NCBI GenBank assembly: GCA_035771175.1
Contig: CM069598.1
Span: 5,230,194 to 5,294,193, forward strand
Origin: Paratinospora sagittata
Lineage: Eukaryota > Streptophyta > Magnoliopsida > Ranunculales > Menispermaceae
DNA length: 64,000 nt
Direction: 5' to 3'
The translations under genes and the position numbers were made by a program. Every line of letters begins with the position of its first letter. Position 1 is the first letter of the stretch. Below, piece after piece: positions 15,001 through 25,815 of the stretch. The notes under the pieces were generated by a model. It did not search any database and was not told the origin of the DNA. It worked only from the letters and a program-made list of their open reading frames with translations.

Positions 15001-17574
15001 ATACAGTTTTATTGAACAATGTAAATGTAGTTAGCACGAGACTCCAACTTCTCTTCAACCATTCCAAATCTCAATAAGAATGGCATCAGATCCTAAAATC
15101 TTTCCTTTTTTCATTTTTCTTTAATAATTCTATGAAAAAAATTATTGTCATAAGTTACCCCTAAGTTTTCATGTCTTTCTATACTTAAATTTTCCAAATG
15201 GTTCCCATTTAATAATTCTTCAGAAAAGTTTTTCATCTTTCATTGATCTCCTTCTTAACTTCTTTTATTAAGATGCTTTGATCTCAGTTTTAATACATAT
15301 AATATGGTTAAAATTTTTTGTTTTTCTTTCCCTTGGATTACTTGACAAGCTTTGTTAGACAGAGAAAATTGCTATGGCTAGTTGCTACTGATTAAACAAA
15401 TAAATAAATAGTTCTGTTCAGTAAGTAATACTTCGGCTCTTCTGAACTAAAAAATTTGCAAGTTAAAACTTGTTTTGTTGTTTTCTTTTTTGTTGCTCTT
15501 TTTATTAATACAGAGATAAATGTGCATATAGTGTTGGTTTCTACTATTTTACTATCTTCTTCATGTTCTGTTGTCCTCCTAATTCCTGAAGCAGCTTAGT
15601 TAATTCCAATATTATGCAATAATTTGCAATTTGATTTGTGCTGAATGAAGAATGAAATTGATAAATTGATCACAATTTTTGTCTGTTAACCATGCACTTG
15701 TGCTTTGGGTTTTTATGAATCTTCTTTGCAGAATGATTTTTATTTTGAGAAAAGAGATTGGATGAAAGTTCGTACTAAGGAGTTGCCCACTGGGTCTAAA
15801 TTGGTAAGAAACTTAAAAAATTTCTTTTGTTGCACCTAGACTTCGTAGTGAGCTGATGTTGGGATGAGAAAAGCTTCACCATTTTATTTTTTCTTGTGGT
15901 TTGAGTAGATTATGGGCCTTAATCCTCCTTTTGGCGTTAAAGCAGCTTTGGCAAACAAGTTCATTGACAAGGCCCTCATTTTTAGGCCAAAGCTTCTCAT
16001 TCTTATTGTTCCAGAGGAAACTGAGAGGTACTAGTTGACAGACCGACTCTCTCTCTCTTTCTCTGTGAATTGCATAAATTGTATATTTTCTTTATATTGT
16101 ACCAGATTAGACAAGAAGAAACCGGCATATGACCTGATTTGGGAGGATGAGAAAAAACTTTCTGGAAAGGTAAGTCACGAAAGTTCATTCTGTTGCATTT
16201 TATATCAAATAGCATGATTTTGTCGCATGGACTCATATCTGAATTTTTTTTCAGTCCTTCTACTTACCTGGTTCAGTAGATGTTAATGACAATCAAATGG
16301 AGCAGTGGAATGTGAAACCCCCACGTATCTATCTGTGGAGTCGATCAGACTGGACTGCCAAGCACAAGGACATAGCATTAAAGCATGGCCATTTATCAAA
16401 AGATGAGGCAGAGGAGGTGCATGTGCAAGAAAATCATGATGAAGCACAGAGGGAGCTTCCAGTGGATATATCTCCAGATCGCAAGGACCCTGTTGATATT
16501 TCCAAGCTCATAAAGGAGTATGGTGGCATTCCTGAGCAAATAAATGATTTTCCTGAAGAACATAATGATGCACAACCTGAAGAGAACAAGAGTGCATTCA
16601 CCCAAAACTGGTATGAAAACTTCTTGCCGGAACATGAGACTGCAACTAACCACAGCAGGTGTGGTGATGACAAAACCCAAGACTTGAATGGTTCTGCGAG
16701 AAGATTGCATAAGACTCCAAAGGGTAAAAATAAAAGGAAGCCATCGAGGGGAGCAGCTAAGACATCACCCAGAGGCAAAAATGATGCCGACTTGTCTCGA
16801 GCCACAGAGACGCCCAAGGGAATGCGTGGCGTGAATTCACCATATCAATCCGCAAATGCTGAAACTCTTTTGGATGGTCGTTCATCTGAGTTCCACAGGA
16901 GTCCCTCTCAAATATTAGGGCACTTCCAGCACGGGCTTTCGGGTACAGGTTTGGACTATGGAACAGGACTTGGAGGGATCCGAACTAGTATTCCAAATGA
17001 AGATTTGGATGAAATTTCTAGGAGGTACAGTACCCCATTTGCAAGTAGGTCAGATCATGCCTGGCCAAGTGGCCCTAGTGTTGCTCATGATGAGTACGGG
17101 ATTCGGGGATCAAATGTTCACACACATTATGCGGGTGCATTGGATGAATATAGTAATAAGGAGACCAATGTAAGGCAACTTCTTCGACTTTATGGTCCAC
17201 ACAATGACACTAATTCTTCTACTCAGAGAAGCTCTCTCCATGGTCAAGACAATGGATTTAGCACTTTGAGTTCGCTATCTTCCACTTCTTATGGTGGTGC
17301 TCCAGGTTTGGCATCTGACTCAACTTATGGCAGAACGAATTCTTCAGCAATGCAGAGGTATGCGCCACGGCTCGATGAGTTGAATCACACAAGGGCGAGC
17401 CCTTTCGGAGCTGAGGCCCCAGTTTTGGGTAGAAGTAGCATTTTTGACAATTCTGGATCGCTGTACCCTCCGGGATCTAACCGCCCTGGTTTCCATCCCG
17501 ACACTTTGGGCTTCGCTCCTGGACCGCAGCGCCCTTTCTCATATCCGCATTCCTCCGGTTGGCTCAACGAGTGA
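1..17574 (+). CDS. EDM2: EDM2-like chromatin regulator, 5'-partial, 10 exons
   Basis: Homologue of ENHANCED DOWNY MILDEW 2, a nuclear PHD-finger protein of plants that acts on intronic heterochromatin and mRNA polyadenylation. Exons: <1-466, 1250-1397, 1497-1598, 5170-5262, 9982-10023, 11050-11160, 15732-15803, 15909-16027, 16106-16169 and 16255-17574 (TGA). All joins keep frame with GT-AG ends, giving about 844 visible residues. The N-terminal PHD region lies upstream of the window, and the first exon is open to the edge. Visible parts are a linker with KVPSTHAYS, then GMRYTSFGRHFTKVDKLQE, then a methyltransferase-like domain with a motif I-like VDFACGAND and an NPPF motif (GLNPPFGVKAALANKFIDKA). 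The 440-codon last exon is a low-complexity tail rich in Gly, Ser, Tyr and Pro. Introns reach 4.7 kb and are loaded with transposons. Identity rests on strong recall of the family; exon ends were set by eye. Confidence 0.92.
557..1122. mobile_element. hAT-type MITE in EDM2 intron
   Basis: The element starts CAGTGTTGTCAAGGC and ends with the imperfect inverse GCCTTGAAAACACTG. Its flanks form an 8-bp near-duplication: gattcaac at 549-556 and gatccaag at 1123-1130 (6 of 8 match). The ends and 8-bp target site fit non-autonomous hAT elements. The interior is AT-rich with no coding capacity. Confidence 0.6.
1685..1860 (+). mobile_element. tRNA-derived SINE, family 1, copy 1
   Basis: The 5' part looks tRNA-like: ttggtgtagttggtaa resembles an A box and aggttcaactcttgcc a B box. 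The body contains atacctccctgagagtg and ggttatacaattaa, and ends in an A-rich tail. Relatives in this window lie at about 20,098, 36,600 (reverse) and 54,230. It sits in EDM2 intron 3. Confidence 0.6.
1862..2035. repeat. Degenerate GAATCG-type repeat
   Basis: The run repeats variants of gaatcgtaagtgaatcgg and gaatcgttggctgaattg in loose tandem. A similar, more decayed stretch lies at about 10,700-10,875. No coding content was seen. Confidence 0.5.
2573..2790 (+). mobile_element. Short MITE, family M1, copy 1
   Basis: Inverted ends are GTTAACTCTA and TAGAGTTAC. The interior (ttgcaacctct, taaacctttagtataaatagaggttca) recurs in reverse at 56,747-56,957, which supports a repeat family. Pieces of it also appear near 54,175-54,235 and 57,380-57,415. 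Confidence 0.55.
3440..4020. repeat. GC-richer repeat island, possible solo LTR remnant
   Basis: This block in EDM2 intron 3 is far GC-richer than its surroundings. It contains phrases typical of old plant LTRs, read best on the minus strand (accctccaatgcctaagttag at about 3,608). No clear ends, PBS or target-site duplication were found, so the class is uncertain. Confidence 0.3.
5815..8560 (-). mobile_element. L1-type LINE remnant (outer), split by a second LINE
   Basis: On the minus strand, 8,540-8,120 reads as a broken zf-RVT region of a plant L1 LINE (SLFSCLIESQNLPVFPYS, then a shifted LFPQIGVVYAARRE). Its 3' end, with an aataaaattc-like signal, is at about 5,820-5,850. The segment is interrupted at 6,077-8,100 by another LINE. 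It lies antisense in EDM2 intron 4. Confidence 0.65.
6077..8100 (-). mobile_element. 5'-truncated L1-type LINE inserted in older LINE
   Basis: The minus strand encodes a decayed reverse transcriptase C-terminus (GWRRSFLSRGGRLILIKSVL at about 7,500; FFWKGVDDGQGFHLVSWKKV at about 7,350-7,410) and a zf-RVT domain (WKKPLPTKIQVLGWLI). The plus-strand poly-T at 6,078 is its poly-A tail. A 16-bp target-site duplication with one mismatch flanks it: gctcactccaagtact at 6,061-6,076 and gctccctccaagtact at 8,101-8,116. Confidence 0.85.
11590..11990 (-). mobile_element. L1-type LINE fragment
   Basis: The minus strand reads LCWLIAHKKINIVSCIQRRK followed by a degraded HC-containing stretch, matching the zf-RVT region of plant L1 elements. 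It lies antisense in EDM2 intron 6. Confidence 0.6.
12242..13109 (+). mobile_element. 5'-truncated L1-type LINE with poly-A tail
   Basis: Plus-strand reading gives CPDWVLWRLDSSKKFTCRSF, then HIWHANIPSKVKVFGWSLAH and FFHCPYAKALWG, the zf-RVT domain of a plant L1. An A-rich tail runs 13,078-13,112. A degraded target-site duplication is likely: aaagctgtctttttg (12,227-12,241) and aaagctttctttttg (13,110-13,124). Confidence 0.75.
13740..15280 (-). mobile_element. RTE-type LINE remnant
   Basis: The minus strand carries RT phrases typical of plant RTE elements: VFIDLEETYNRV (about 14,692-14,728), IVLIDETKSEVYNKLEVWRE, and an FKYLG-type motif. The 3' end at about 13,741-13,790 matches the conserved RTE terminus (ctaagccttttcccgactac...). 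Many stops and frameshifts. It lies antisense in EDM2 intron 6. Confidence 0.75.
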
Positions 17575-19400
17575 TTGATTTGTACCTTAAATCCGCCTCA
17601 GTGGTACTATAAGTTTCTGCATAAAGGTGCTTCTGGCATTTACACCCAAAAAAACTTTCTGGGCATTGGTGAAGTTTCGTTCAAACACTACACCGTTACC
17701 TTTTGTACTGTAACAGCTTAAAATCCTCTTTTGTTTTGTTGTGAGGATGTATGCTACTAACATGTTTCATCCGAGCTGTTGCAGATGTAAAAAGTAACTC
17801 TGGATGTGTTGGATTCGTTTATTTCAACAAACCTAAGATCATGAAAGCTTCCCCTAAGTAGTATTGGCACTGAGCTTTGTGCCCCAGTGTCCCTTGGATA
17901 TGATGTTGGAAGGTGCGTGTATGGCCATGTTACATGGAAAATTTGATCTGTTTATCTCAATTTTTTGTTGATTGATATATGTTGTTTTATTTATTTTAGC
18001 AACAGTACAAATGCTTGGGAAACGAAAGGTTACGGATCATTTTGGCCAAATTTTTTAAAAGTCTATAGGTATATATTATCTTAAAAATTAGTTTCAGGAT
18101 CATTATAGTATTTAATTAATATTCAACTTTTTTCGCGTTCCTTACATTTAAGCGTATTTTAAGAAAGCAGTTAGATAGACTTTATTAATAGATTATTTAT
18201 ACTTTATTTTATTTATTTTATGTAATTTTTTAAATATTTTTAACTGAAATTATTAAAATATATATATATTTTTTTTAAAAAAAAACTGTCATGAAGAGGT
18301 TGACCAACTTTTTGTACAAGAGGGTCAATCGGCATTTTGGCAAGGGTAGGTTATGTTAGATCGACCTTTTTCTTTTATTTTAATTTTATATGTCATATTG
18401 TATTAAGATGTATTTTATGATAATTTTATCATGTTTATATTCAGTTCGAGCTCATTTGGGTAATGAGGTCTCTCCGTTCAAATGAGAGCTCGAAATAGAC
18501 GAAAATATGTTAAAATTGTCACGAAATGCATCTTAATGCAATATGATATGTGATAATAGAAAAAAAAAAGGGAAATAAGAAGGTCGGCCGGACGTGGCCT
18601 ATCCTAAAAAAAGAGCTTTGTTCTTGTCTATTTTGCGTAAAACACATTAACAAACATTTATAAATATTTTATTTCATGCATGAAAGTGAATAGAAACAAA
18701 AAAAAAATTCATTAAACCATACATTTCTTACCGATTCAAAAGATTAAATGTTGAAATTTTTTTAAAGATAACGAATGGCGATACGCTCCAAATATAGATG
18801 TTTACATAGCTCCAATATTCTTTCAACTAAGATAAGAAGATGAAAATAGTGGGCTATAGAGTTAGAAGATTGGGTTTTGGAAGAGTTTTGAAAAAGAAAA
18901 AATGGAAGAGAAGAAGAACGAAAGGTGGGGTAGATTGGGGGAATGATAGTTTAGAAATTTTTTAGTTTTTGATTGGGACGAGAAGAGTGTATGTATGTTA
19001 GGATAGAGTTTGTGTTAGTGATTGGACTATAGATAATTCATTAATGAGGTTTATTTAATTGCTCTATTATTTTAATCTATATAATTCTTTTTAATCTTAA
19101 CAGTCTATTTTTATTATTTTTTATTTTTTTCATTGATGAACAACCTTAATATCTTTAATGACAAACAATGATATTAAATTTGTACCAAAAATAAAAATAA
19201 ATGATATTAATTGATATAATAATTTAAAACTACAAATTAAAAATTCTAATAAATAAATCACTTGCAACACATAACTATTTCCATAAATAATAAATCTTCC
19301 TATAAGCTGTAACGTTATTAATGGCGAATTACGAGAGACTTCAATGGCCTGTGAAAGAGAGTCCTTTTTAAACATTTTTTAAAATAAGGATAAATCTTTT
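17575..19400. other. EDM2 3'UTR and intergenic DNA
   Basis: The first 300-400 bases are the probable EDM2 3' untranslated region. The rest is AT-rich intergenic DNA with one foldback element and no gene that I can support. Confidence 0.5.
18345..18600. repeat. Foldback element (long inverted repeat)
   Basis: Arms of about 100-110 bp at 18,361-18,457 and 18,480-18,586 are imperfect reverse complements (tcgacctttttc / aaggtcgg outer part, gttcgagctc / gagctcgaa inner part) around a loop of about 22 bases. It resembles a foldback MITE and would make a long RNA hairpin if transcribed. Confidence 0.65.
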
Positions 19401-19592
19401 AGTACAAGAACAAAAAAAAATCTGGCCCCAACGCTGCCCCACTGTGACCCCACCGGAACCCCACTCTCTATCGCTTCGTCGTCCCAAACTAACTCTCTCA
19501 CTTTAACCGCCGGCGACTTTCTGTAACTATTCCGGGAAGAATCTCCGGCACCGGCGCTACTTACTGATTCGAGCAGACTTCCTCCGACTCTG
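19400..19592 (+). other. Possible 5'UTR exon of the EDM2 copy
   Basis: A C-rich, gene-like leader appears abruptly in AT-rich DNA and ends at CTCTG|gtaattttt, a good splice donor, followed by a T-rich intron-like stretch. It may be the duplicated 5' untranslated exon of the EDM2 pseudogene. This cannot be confirmed because the 5' end of the intact copy lies outside the window. Confidence 0.35.
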
Positions 19593-20097
19593 GTAATTTT
19601 TTTGAATTTACTCTTTCTGCTATACTGTTTTGGTTTTCGTATTGTGTTTGAGTTGGAATTTGTTCCTTTCCTTTTTTGTTCTTTTGTTTTCTTCTTTGTC
19701 TTACTGAAAATAATGTATTGTTACGCATTGTCTGAATCAAGTATGAGAGCTTTGTTATTGCGGAGGTCTTATGTTCAAATCTTGTTTCAAGCTTTTATTT
19801 GTTAATTTATTCATCTAGTCTTTGTTTCTATTATAAATCTAGTCCATATGCCATCGTGCCCGTGAGGAGAAGTATTAACATCTATATTCTCTTGATGTTT
19901 ATACGTTGGACCTCCACCCATCAACTATAGCTTTTGGGCGATCTGCATAAGTTGGGCTTTGCGAGTATTATACTTTGATTTTTCCTTTGATGGTTATATA
20001 AAAGCATTTGTGATACTTAGTATGTGCACACATTGGTTGCACCTAATTTATATTTTTTAAGTTTTTATTTAAAAATAGTATTGTGTTTGGTTTACTT

Positions 20098-20190
20098 AGG
20101 TTCAACTCTTGTCACTGCCTCACCTTAGGGGATGAGAGGGATTAATAGGTCGGGAACGGGCTTCCTAAGGCTAAGGAACCACCCCAATAA
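20098..20190 (+). mobile_element. SINE family 1, fragment
   Basis: The segment aggttcaactcttgtcactgc... and ggattaataggtcggga matches the body of the SINE at 1,685 and at 54,230. It is truncated and lacks the tail. Confidence 0.45.
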
Positions 20191-20269
20191 TTTAACTTTG
20201 GAAGGCACATGGGCACTCAGTATGAAAGAAACAAAGGTAATTATTTTGCAAAGAAAAGTTATCAATCAA

Positions 20270-21170
20270 GAATTCAAAGAAGGATTTATGCGAAAGTGTT
20301 CCAGAGCGGTTTAAGGACCAAGTGAAGCCATCTTGAGATGAAGAGATCTGAACTTGATTGAGTCTAGACATGAGATCAGTTTTAGTTCAACAAGTGCCTT
20401 GCCCTAGGGATTCCTCATAAGGAAGAAATTCCAAGACAGGGTAGAAGGACATGATGGTGCATGATGGAGAAAATGAGCTATAGATAAATTATAGGCAAGT
20501 GATTAACAGTATAACCTAGGGAAAGATTCTGCTAAGGTAGAGTTTTCACTCCATCTATCCTCCCAAAAGTGAAATGTCATGCCATTACCAACTTTAGGAG
20601 AAATGTGAGAGTTGAGCTTAGTATTAACTATCGAGTAAAGATATAAATTTCCACCGGCTTGTAAATGTGGTTCTAGTGGTGCTCCTGGTGACCTTATCCA
20701 TATTCATCACTCCATGCCTGCTTCGAATAATGGCATTGTCCGTGTGTTTCTGAATTGCTCATTTACTTTCTTTGTGGCATAGATTGTTTCAAGAAATTGT
20801 TTAGAATTGGGTAACTCCATGAAGGTGCAGCAATGTCTTATTACCGAATTTTACAAAGGAGATTTCGCCCATGAAAAGGAAAGCTTGGCAGTATTCGGTT
20901 TTTGCACCACTTTGGAGCATTTGACTGGATAGAAACAAAGGAATGAAAGAGACCTTTTCAATGGGTCTGGTGTTATTTGGATTCTAATGAATTTAGAGCT
21001 TCTTCTTGGTTAACATTCAAAATATCATTTTGTTGTTTCTCTCTATTTGGTTTGTTTAGAGAATGGAACTTGCTGCTATAGTTTTCCTTGTTTCTGAGGA
21101 TATCTTGTCCTCCCTCTGTGTTGCTGCGTAGTTTTAGTGAAATCATTTCTTTCTTATCAGAATAAAATTA
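20270..21170. mobile_element. Inverted pair of L1-type LINE fragments
   Basis: About 20,660 down to 20,270 on the minus strand reads SHISPKVGNGMTFHFWEDRW, a plant L1 segment. About 20,660-21,170 on the plus strand reads LWSIWLDRNKR and ends near cttatcagaataaaatta, an L1 3' end. The two fragments meet head to head, so this is a rearranged remnant. Confidence 0.55.
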
Positions 21171-21388
21171 AATACAACCTGTGTGATTGTACGCCATCCA
21201 TTTTCGAAATTTATTGTTTGGTTCTTGATTGAAATGTTTATTGAGACCGATCTTCTTTCCTTGATATCATAGGTAAATAGTGAAACCAGACATTACTAGA
21301 GTTTGAACTTAACTTTAAAATGGGCATGAATAGCATTTTCTAAACCTTCTTACTGATAAATTTTGTTTCTTATTGTGTATGTTAATAG

Positions 21389-21615
21389 GTAGTTGATTTC
21401 TGCTGTGCGGCTAATGATTTTAGTAGGTTGATGAAGGAAAAGCTTAATGAAACTGGGAAAAAATGCTCTTTCAGAAACTACGATATTTTCAAACAAAGGT
21501 AGATCACTGTTATATTTTATTTTGTGGGCACACCGTTTCCTATCTGCCACATTTGATTCTTGTGCATTTGCCTGGCTGCTCCATTTTTCATTTCCCTTCA
21601 AGTGTTTCTTCTCAA

Positions 21616-21658
<43 letters not shown>

Positions 21659-23797
21659 TATTATAACAATAATAATTATATTAAAAAAAAAGGGGAGGAA
21701 AATGGACTTGATATCTTATAGAATCTGTATAGTTAGTGGGTCTTTACATTCATGAAGACTTTGTGTTTTTTGTGCTTTTGTGTTTGTGGGTCTTTTTGCT
21801 TTTGTTGTCGAATTGACTATGTCACCCTTTAGAAGCAGGAAAAGGGCATTTGCTACTAGAACAAACAAACAATTCTGTTCTCAATCCCGAAAGACAGACT
21901 CTTCTAAAATGTGAAGAGCAAGTCTCAAATATGGAATGCCTTCATGGAATTCTCCGAGGGAGTCACTCTAGCAAAAAAAATGTACATGTTGCTCTTGTTT
22001 TGTTGTTTTTCTTAGATGGCTCTTTTTTATTGATACATGGAAAAATTTGTTACATAGTGTTGGTTTCCTGTCATTCCTAATTCTTTCTGATGGGTACCTT
22101 TCCTGCAGAAGCATTTAAATTAATTTCGTATTAAGCAGTACTATAGAATGCCTCTCCAACTAAGTGAATAATAAACTTGAATATTGTCCAAGAGGCACAA
22201 TTTTTTATCAATTAGTGATTCTAGACTTTATATACTAACCAAACATGTGTTTTGGATGCTTATGAATCCTCCCTGCAGGATGATTTTTGTTTTGAGAGAA
22301 GAGATTGGATGGAGGTTTGCCAAAAGGAGTTGCCCACTGGCTCTAAATTGGTAAGGAAATAGGCATTTTTTATTCTGTTTTACTTAATTTTACCATGAGA
22401 TTATTATTATAAATTTGCTGGACTTGTGGGGATAAGATAAAGCTTCATTGTTTCTCGTGTTCTTATGTTTTGAGTAGATCATGGGCCTAAATCCCCCTTT
22501 TGGAGTTAAAGCAGCTTTGGCGAACAAGTTCATTGACAAGGCTCTTGAGTTTGAGCCAAAGCTTCTCTCATCCTTATTGTTCCAAAGGAAACTAAAAGGT
22601 ACTAGTTGGCGGACTCTCCCTTATTACAAATACATAAATCTTACATTCCTTTTTTTATTTTTTTATTTTTATTTTTTATTTTTATAGACTAGACAAGAAG
22701 GAAGCAGCATACAATTTGATTTGGGAGGATGGGGAGAAATTTTCTGGAAAAGTAAGTCATGCAAATTCGTTCAGTTGGATTTTTTCACATATGATAGCTT
22801 AGTGGCATGGACTTGTATCTAAATTTCTTTTCAGTCCTTTTACTTACCCGGATCAGTAGATGCTAATGACAATCAAATGGAACAGTGGAATGTGAAACCA
22901 CCACATCTCTATCTATGGAGCCGAGCTGATTGGACTGCTGAGCACAAGGTCATTGCGCTAAAGCGTGGCCATTTATCAAAAGATGAGGTAAAGGTCTCTG
23001 TGGAAGAAAATCATGATGAAACAGAGTTTGATCATCCAATGGATATATCTCCAGATTACAAGGGGTTGATACTTCCTAGTTCATAAAGGAGGACGGTGGC
23101 CATTCTGGCCGTATAAATTCTTCACCTCAAGAACAGAACAAAGCAAAACCTGGAGATAGTAACAGTAAAGTCCCCCAAAACCAAGACAAAAGCCCCTTGC
23201 CTGAACATTGTACTGCAGCTAACCGCAATGATCATAGTGTCAAGAAAAGATCCCTTAAGAAGCGAAAGGGTAAAAATAAAGGAATTCCATCAAGGGGGGT
23301 GGCTGACAGGCCTGAAACAAAACCATGCAGTAGAAAGAACCATCATAACTTGTCTCAACCCATGGGAACGACTGGGAAATGGTCAGCTGGCACAAGTGTT
23401 GGTCATGATGAGTATGGCATTCGGGGATTGGACATTCAAACAAATAATAGGAGCGAGGATCTATATCGGAGGAGCTATTTCCATCATCAAGATAATGGAT
23501 TAAGCCCAATGGTTTTTCTACCTTCTACTCCTTATGGTGTTCCAGTTTCATCAGCTGATGTAAATTATGGCAGATTGAACACTTTAAACAGGCCAAGATA
23601 TGCACCTGACTTTGATGAGTTGAATCATAGGAGGATTTTTGTCAATTCTGGTTATGGGCAGAAGTAGCATTTTTGTCAATTCTGGATCACAGTACCATTC
23701 AAGAATCCGCCCTGACGTACGTCCTGAATCTTTTGGCTTTGCTCCTGGACCGTGGCGGCCTTTCTCATATCAAAACTCCTCTGGTTGGCTTAACTAG
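21389..23797 (+). pseudogene. Truncated, frameshifted EDM2 copy
   Basis: Exons matching EDM2 exons 6-10 occur at 21389-21498, 22279-22350, 22478-22598, 22688-22751 and 22835-23797, with splice sites kept. Breaks: the first exon is 1 nt short (110 against 111 nt); the third has a 2-nt gain near 22,565; a 4-nt loss near 23,060 leads to a stop at 23,084. Later, a short tandem duplication near 23,640-23,690 brings in a TAG. The methyltransferase-like motif reads VDFCCAAND instead of VDFACGAND, and the tail is much shorter than in the neighbour. No exons for the N-terminal half were found upstream. It is a decayed tandem duplicate, though it may still be transcribed. Confidence 0.88.
21614..21660. 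repeat. (AAT)n microsatellite
   Basis: About 15 uninterrupted aat units lie in an intron of the EDM2 pseudogene. Confidence 0.9.
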
Positions 23798-24547
23798 TGA
23801 TTGAGTTGCACCATCCATTTAAGCAGTAGTTTCAGAATTTTAAGTTAAAGATGAATCTATCATTCTCACGAAAGCTTTCAGGACTTTTGTCAAATTTTGA
23901 AAATAGTTGGTTCCTCTTTTGTATAGCAATTAGCAATATTTTCTTTTGGTTTTTTTTTTTTATCATCCTTTTGTATGCAAGGCTATGTACATAACTATAT
24001 GTTGAAACGTCAATGTTAATAGTATAAACCATGTTAAACGGAGGTGTTGTGGGTTTTAAAGAAATTGCAGGTGTCTTTCCTTGCTGTGGTTAGAAACTGA
24101 GAATGAACTTAATTCTTCGTGAATCCCTTGGACCTGACAATGGATGGCTTGCCTTTGACTAACTTGATGAGATGAATCCGTCTTAAGGTTTTATGTTTAT
24201 TAAGATAGATTGTTTGCAATTTGATGTCATCCTTATTTTTCCTATGAAATGAGAATTATACAAACAGTAAATGTAACCTTAGTCTCCCTCTACCTTTATT
24301 TTCTATTCCATTTTCATACTATTAGATGGATGATTAATTACTTGAAAGTGGTTTTAGAATGAACAATTGTTGAAGATAAAATTGCATTGTCCATGAGTTG
24401 TACAATTGTTGAGACATTCTTCATGCAAAACCACTATAGATTTATGACTAAATTCATTATCTCTGAAACAATGAGGTGAATACAACAATTGCATGTAAAT
24501 TTTACCAGTTAGGCAGTGAATATGTATATTTGAAATGTTAAAATAAT

Positions 24548-24548
<1 letters not shown>

Positions 24549-24600
<52 letters not shown>
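24549..24600. repeat. (AAT)n microsatellite
   Basis: About 17 aat units lie upstream of the USP39-like gene. The leucine-rich reverse reading frame here is an artefact of this repeat. Confidence 0.9.
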
Positions 24601-24601
<1 letters not shown>

Positions 24602-24779
24602 CTGCTGATGATGAGGATGAATGATTTTCTTCTTTAACCATGTTAATTATGAATTCAATATATATATTTTCTTTATACAAATGTGAGTTACAGATCAAAT
24701 GTTTGGACGGTTATAAATATTGACGCGTACAGTAGAAGTTGAAACATGCTATTATTTCCTCCTAATTGCAAGCATCATC

Positions 24780-25785
24780 TTCTTCTTCTTCTTCTTCCCA
24801 GAGAAATCTTTCAGTTTTCTTTTGGGCTCTTCCACTCTAATCGATTCTCCAGCGACAGACCGGCCACTGCAATCTCCGGCGTCGGTGACGGCGGCCGAAA
24901 AGTACTTCACTAACTTCCCTTTCATTTCTCTCAATTTTTATTTATTTTTTATTTTTTTGTTCTCTCTTTTTTATGTCTTTTCTCTCTTCTTCTCCAATCA
25001 GATTCATTTCTTCTTGTGTATGAGAGATTGAACTTTGATTTCGAAGCTATTTTAATGTTCTGTCTAGGCTTTATTCATGTTCTTCTTGTTCACTCGTGGC
25101 TGCTCATGTTGGTATACACTACACGATTTGAATACCCTTTCCTACATTAAATCTTAGGGTTTATTTTTGTTTTTGTTGTTGAATTTTGTTATTTTCTCCT
25201 CAGATTTTTAAGAAGTTTCAGGTTCTGTGCTGTGTGGACTTGTTGATTGAATGAATTTGAGGTTTGTTTGTTTTAAAGAAGAATCAGAGAAAGGAAGAAA
25301 TTCCATTGCACTTTGAAATCGACGAGATTTTCCACATTTTTTAACAGATTCCAAGTTTTCTTCTTTTTGTTTTAATTGTTGAATGAGTTTTGGCTAAGAC
25401 TATTGCTTTGAATTCCTTGCATATAAGTAAGGTAAACAAAAATCCCATAATCGTTGGCTTTCACGCTGTGGCAATTGCGACAACTGATATTTGTGCTAAA
25501 GTTTTCCATCAGTGAAGTTATTTTAGTTTATGAGTCTTATTAAGCAGTTTGATTTGTGAAGTGTTAAACATTTTCACAGTAAAATGAAAAGAGAGTCCAT
25601 TTTCTAGGGGACTAATTAGGGGGGACTAGTGGTGGAAATTGTTATTGTTTGTGACTTGTAATACTGGCAACATGAGACTTCTTCTTATATGTTACAGTTC
25701 TTAGTGAATTTCATTTCATAAGGAAGGTTGGGTTGAATTCAGAAAACCAAATAAGCTTATTTTTTGTTGTCATATCTTTTATAGT
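24780..25785 (+). promoter_or_regulatory. 5' leader and leader intron of the USP39-like gene
   Basis: A pyrimidine-rich leader (about 24,780-24,900, with ctccggcgtcggtgacggcggccg) ends at GAAAA|gtacttc. A T-rich stretch then runs to the acceptor cttttatag at about 25,785, just before the coding exon. This suggests a 5'UTR intron of about 0.9 kb, common in plant housekeeping genes. Inferred from composition and splice sites. Confidence 0.45.
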
Positions 25786-25815
25786 GCGTGTTTAAGATAG
25801 GAAAGTGTGGAAAGG

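Noticed and set aside
16396..17567. Antisense open frames of 60-127 residues under the last EDM2 exon
   Set aside because: They are mirrors of a low-complexity coding exon, with no recognisable domain.
24354..24698. Leucine-rich 114-residue reverse frame
   Set aside because: The leucines come from an (AAT)n microsatellite, and nothing else supports a gene.
25807..25815. GTG start three codons before the ATG of the USP39-like gene
   Set aside because: A nuclear plant gene would use the ATG at 25,816. An in-frame stop lies just upstream.
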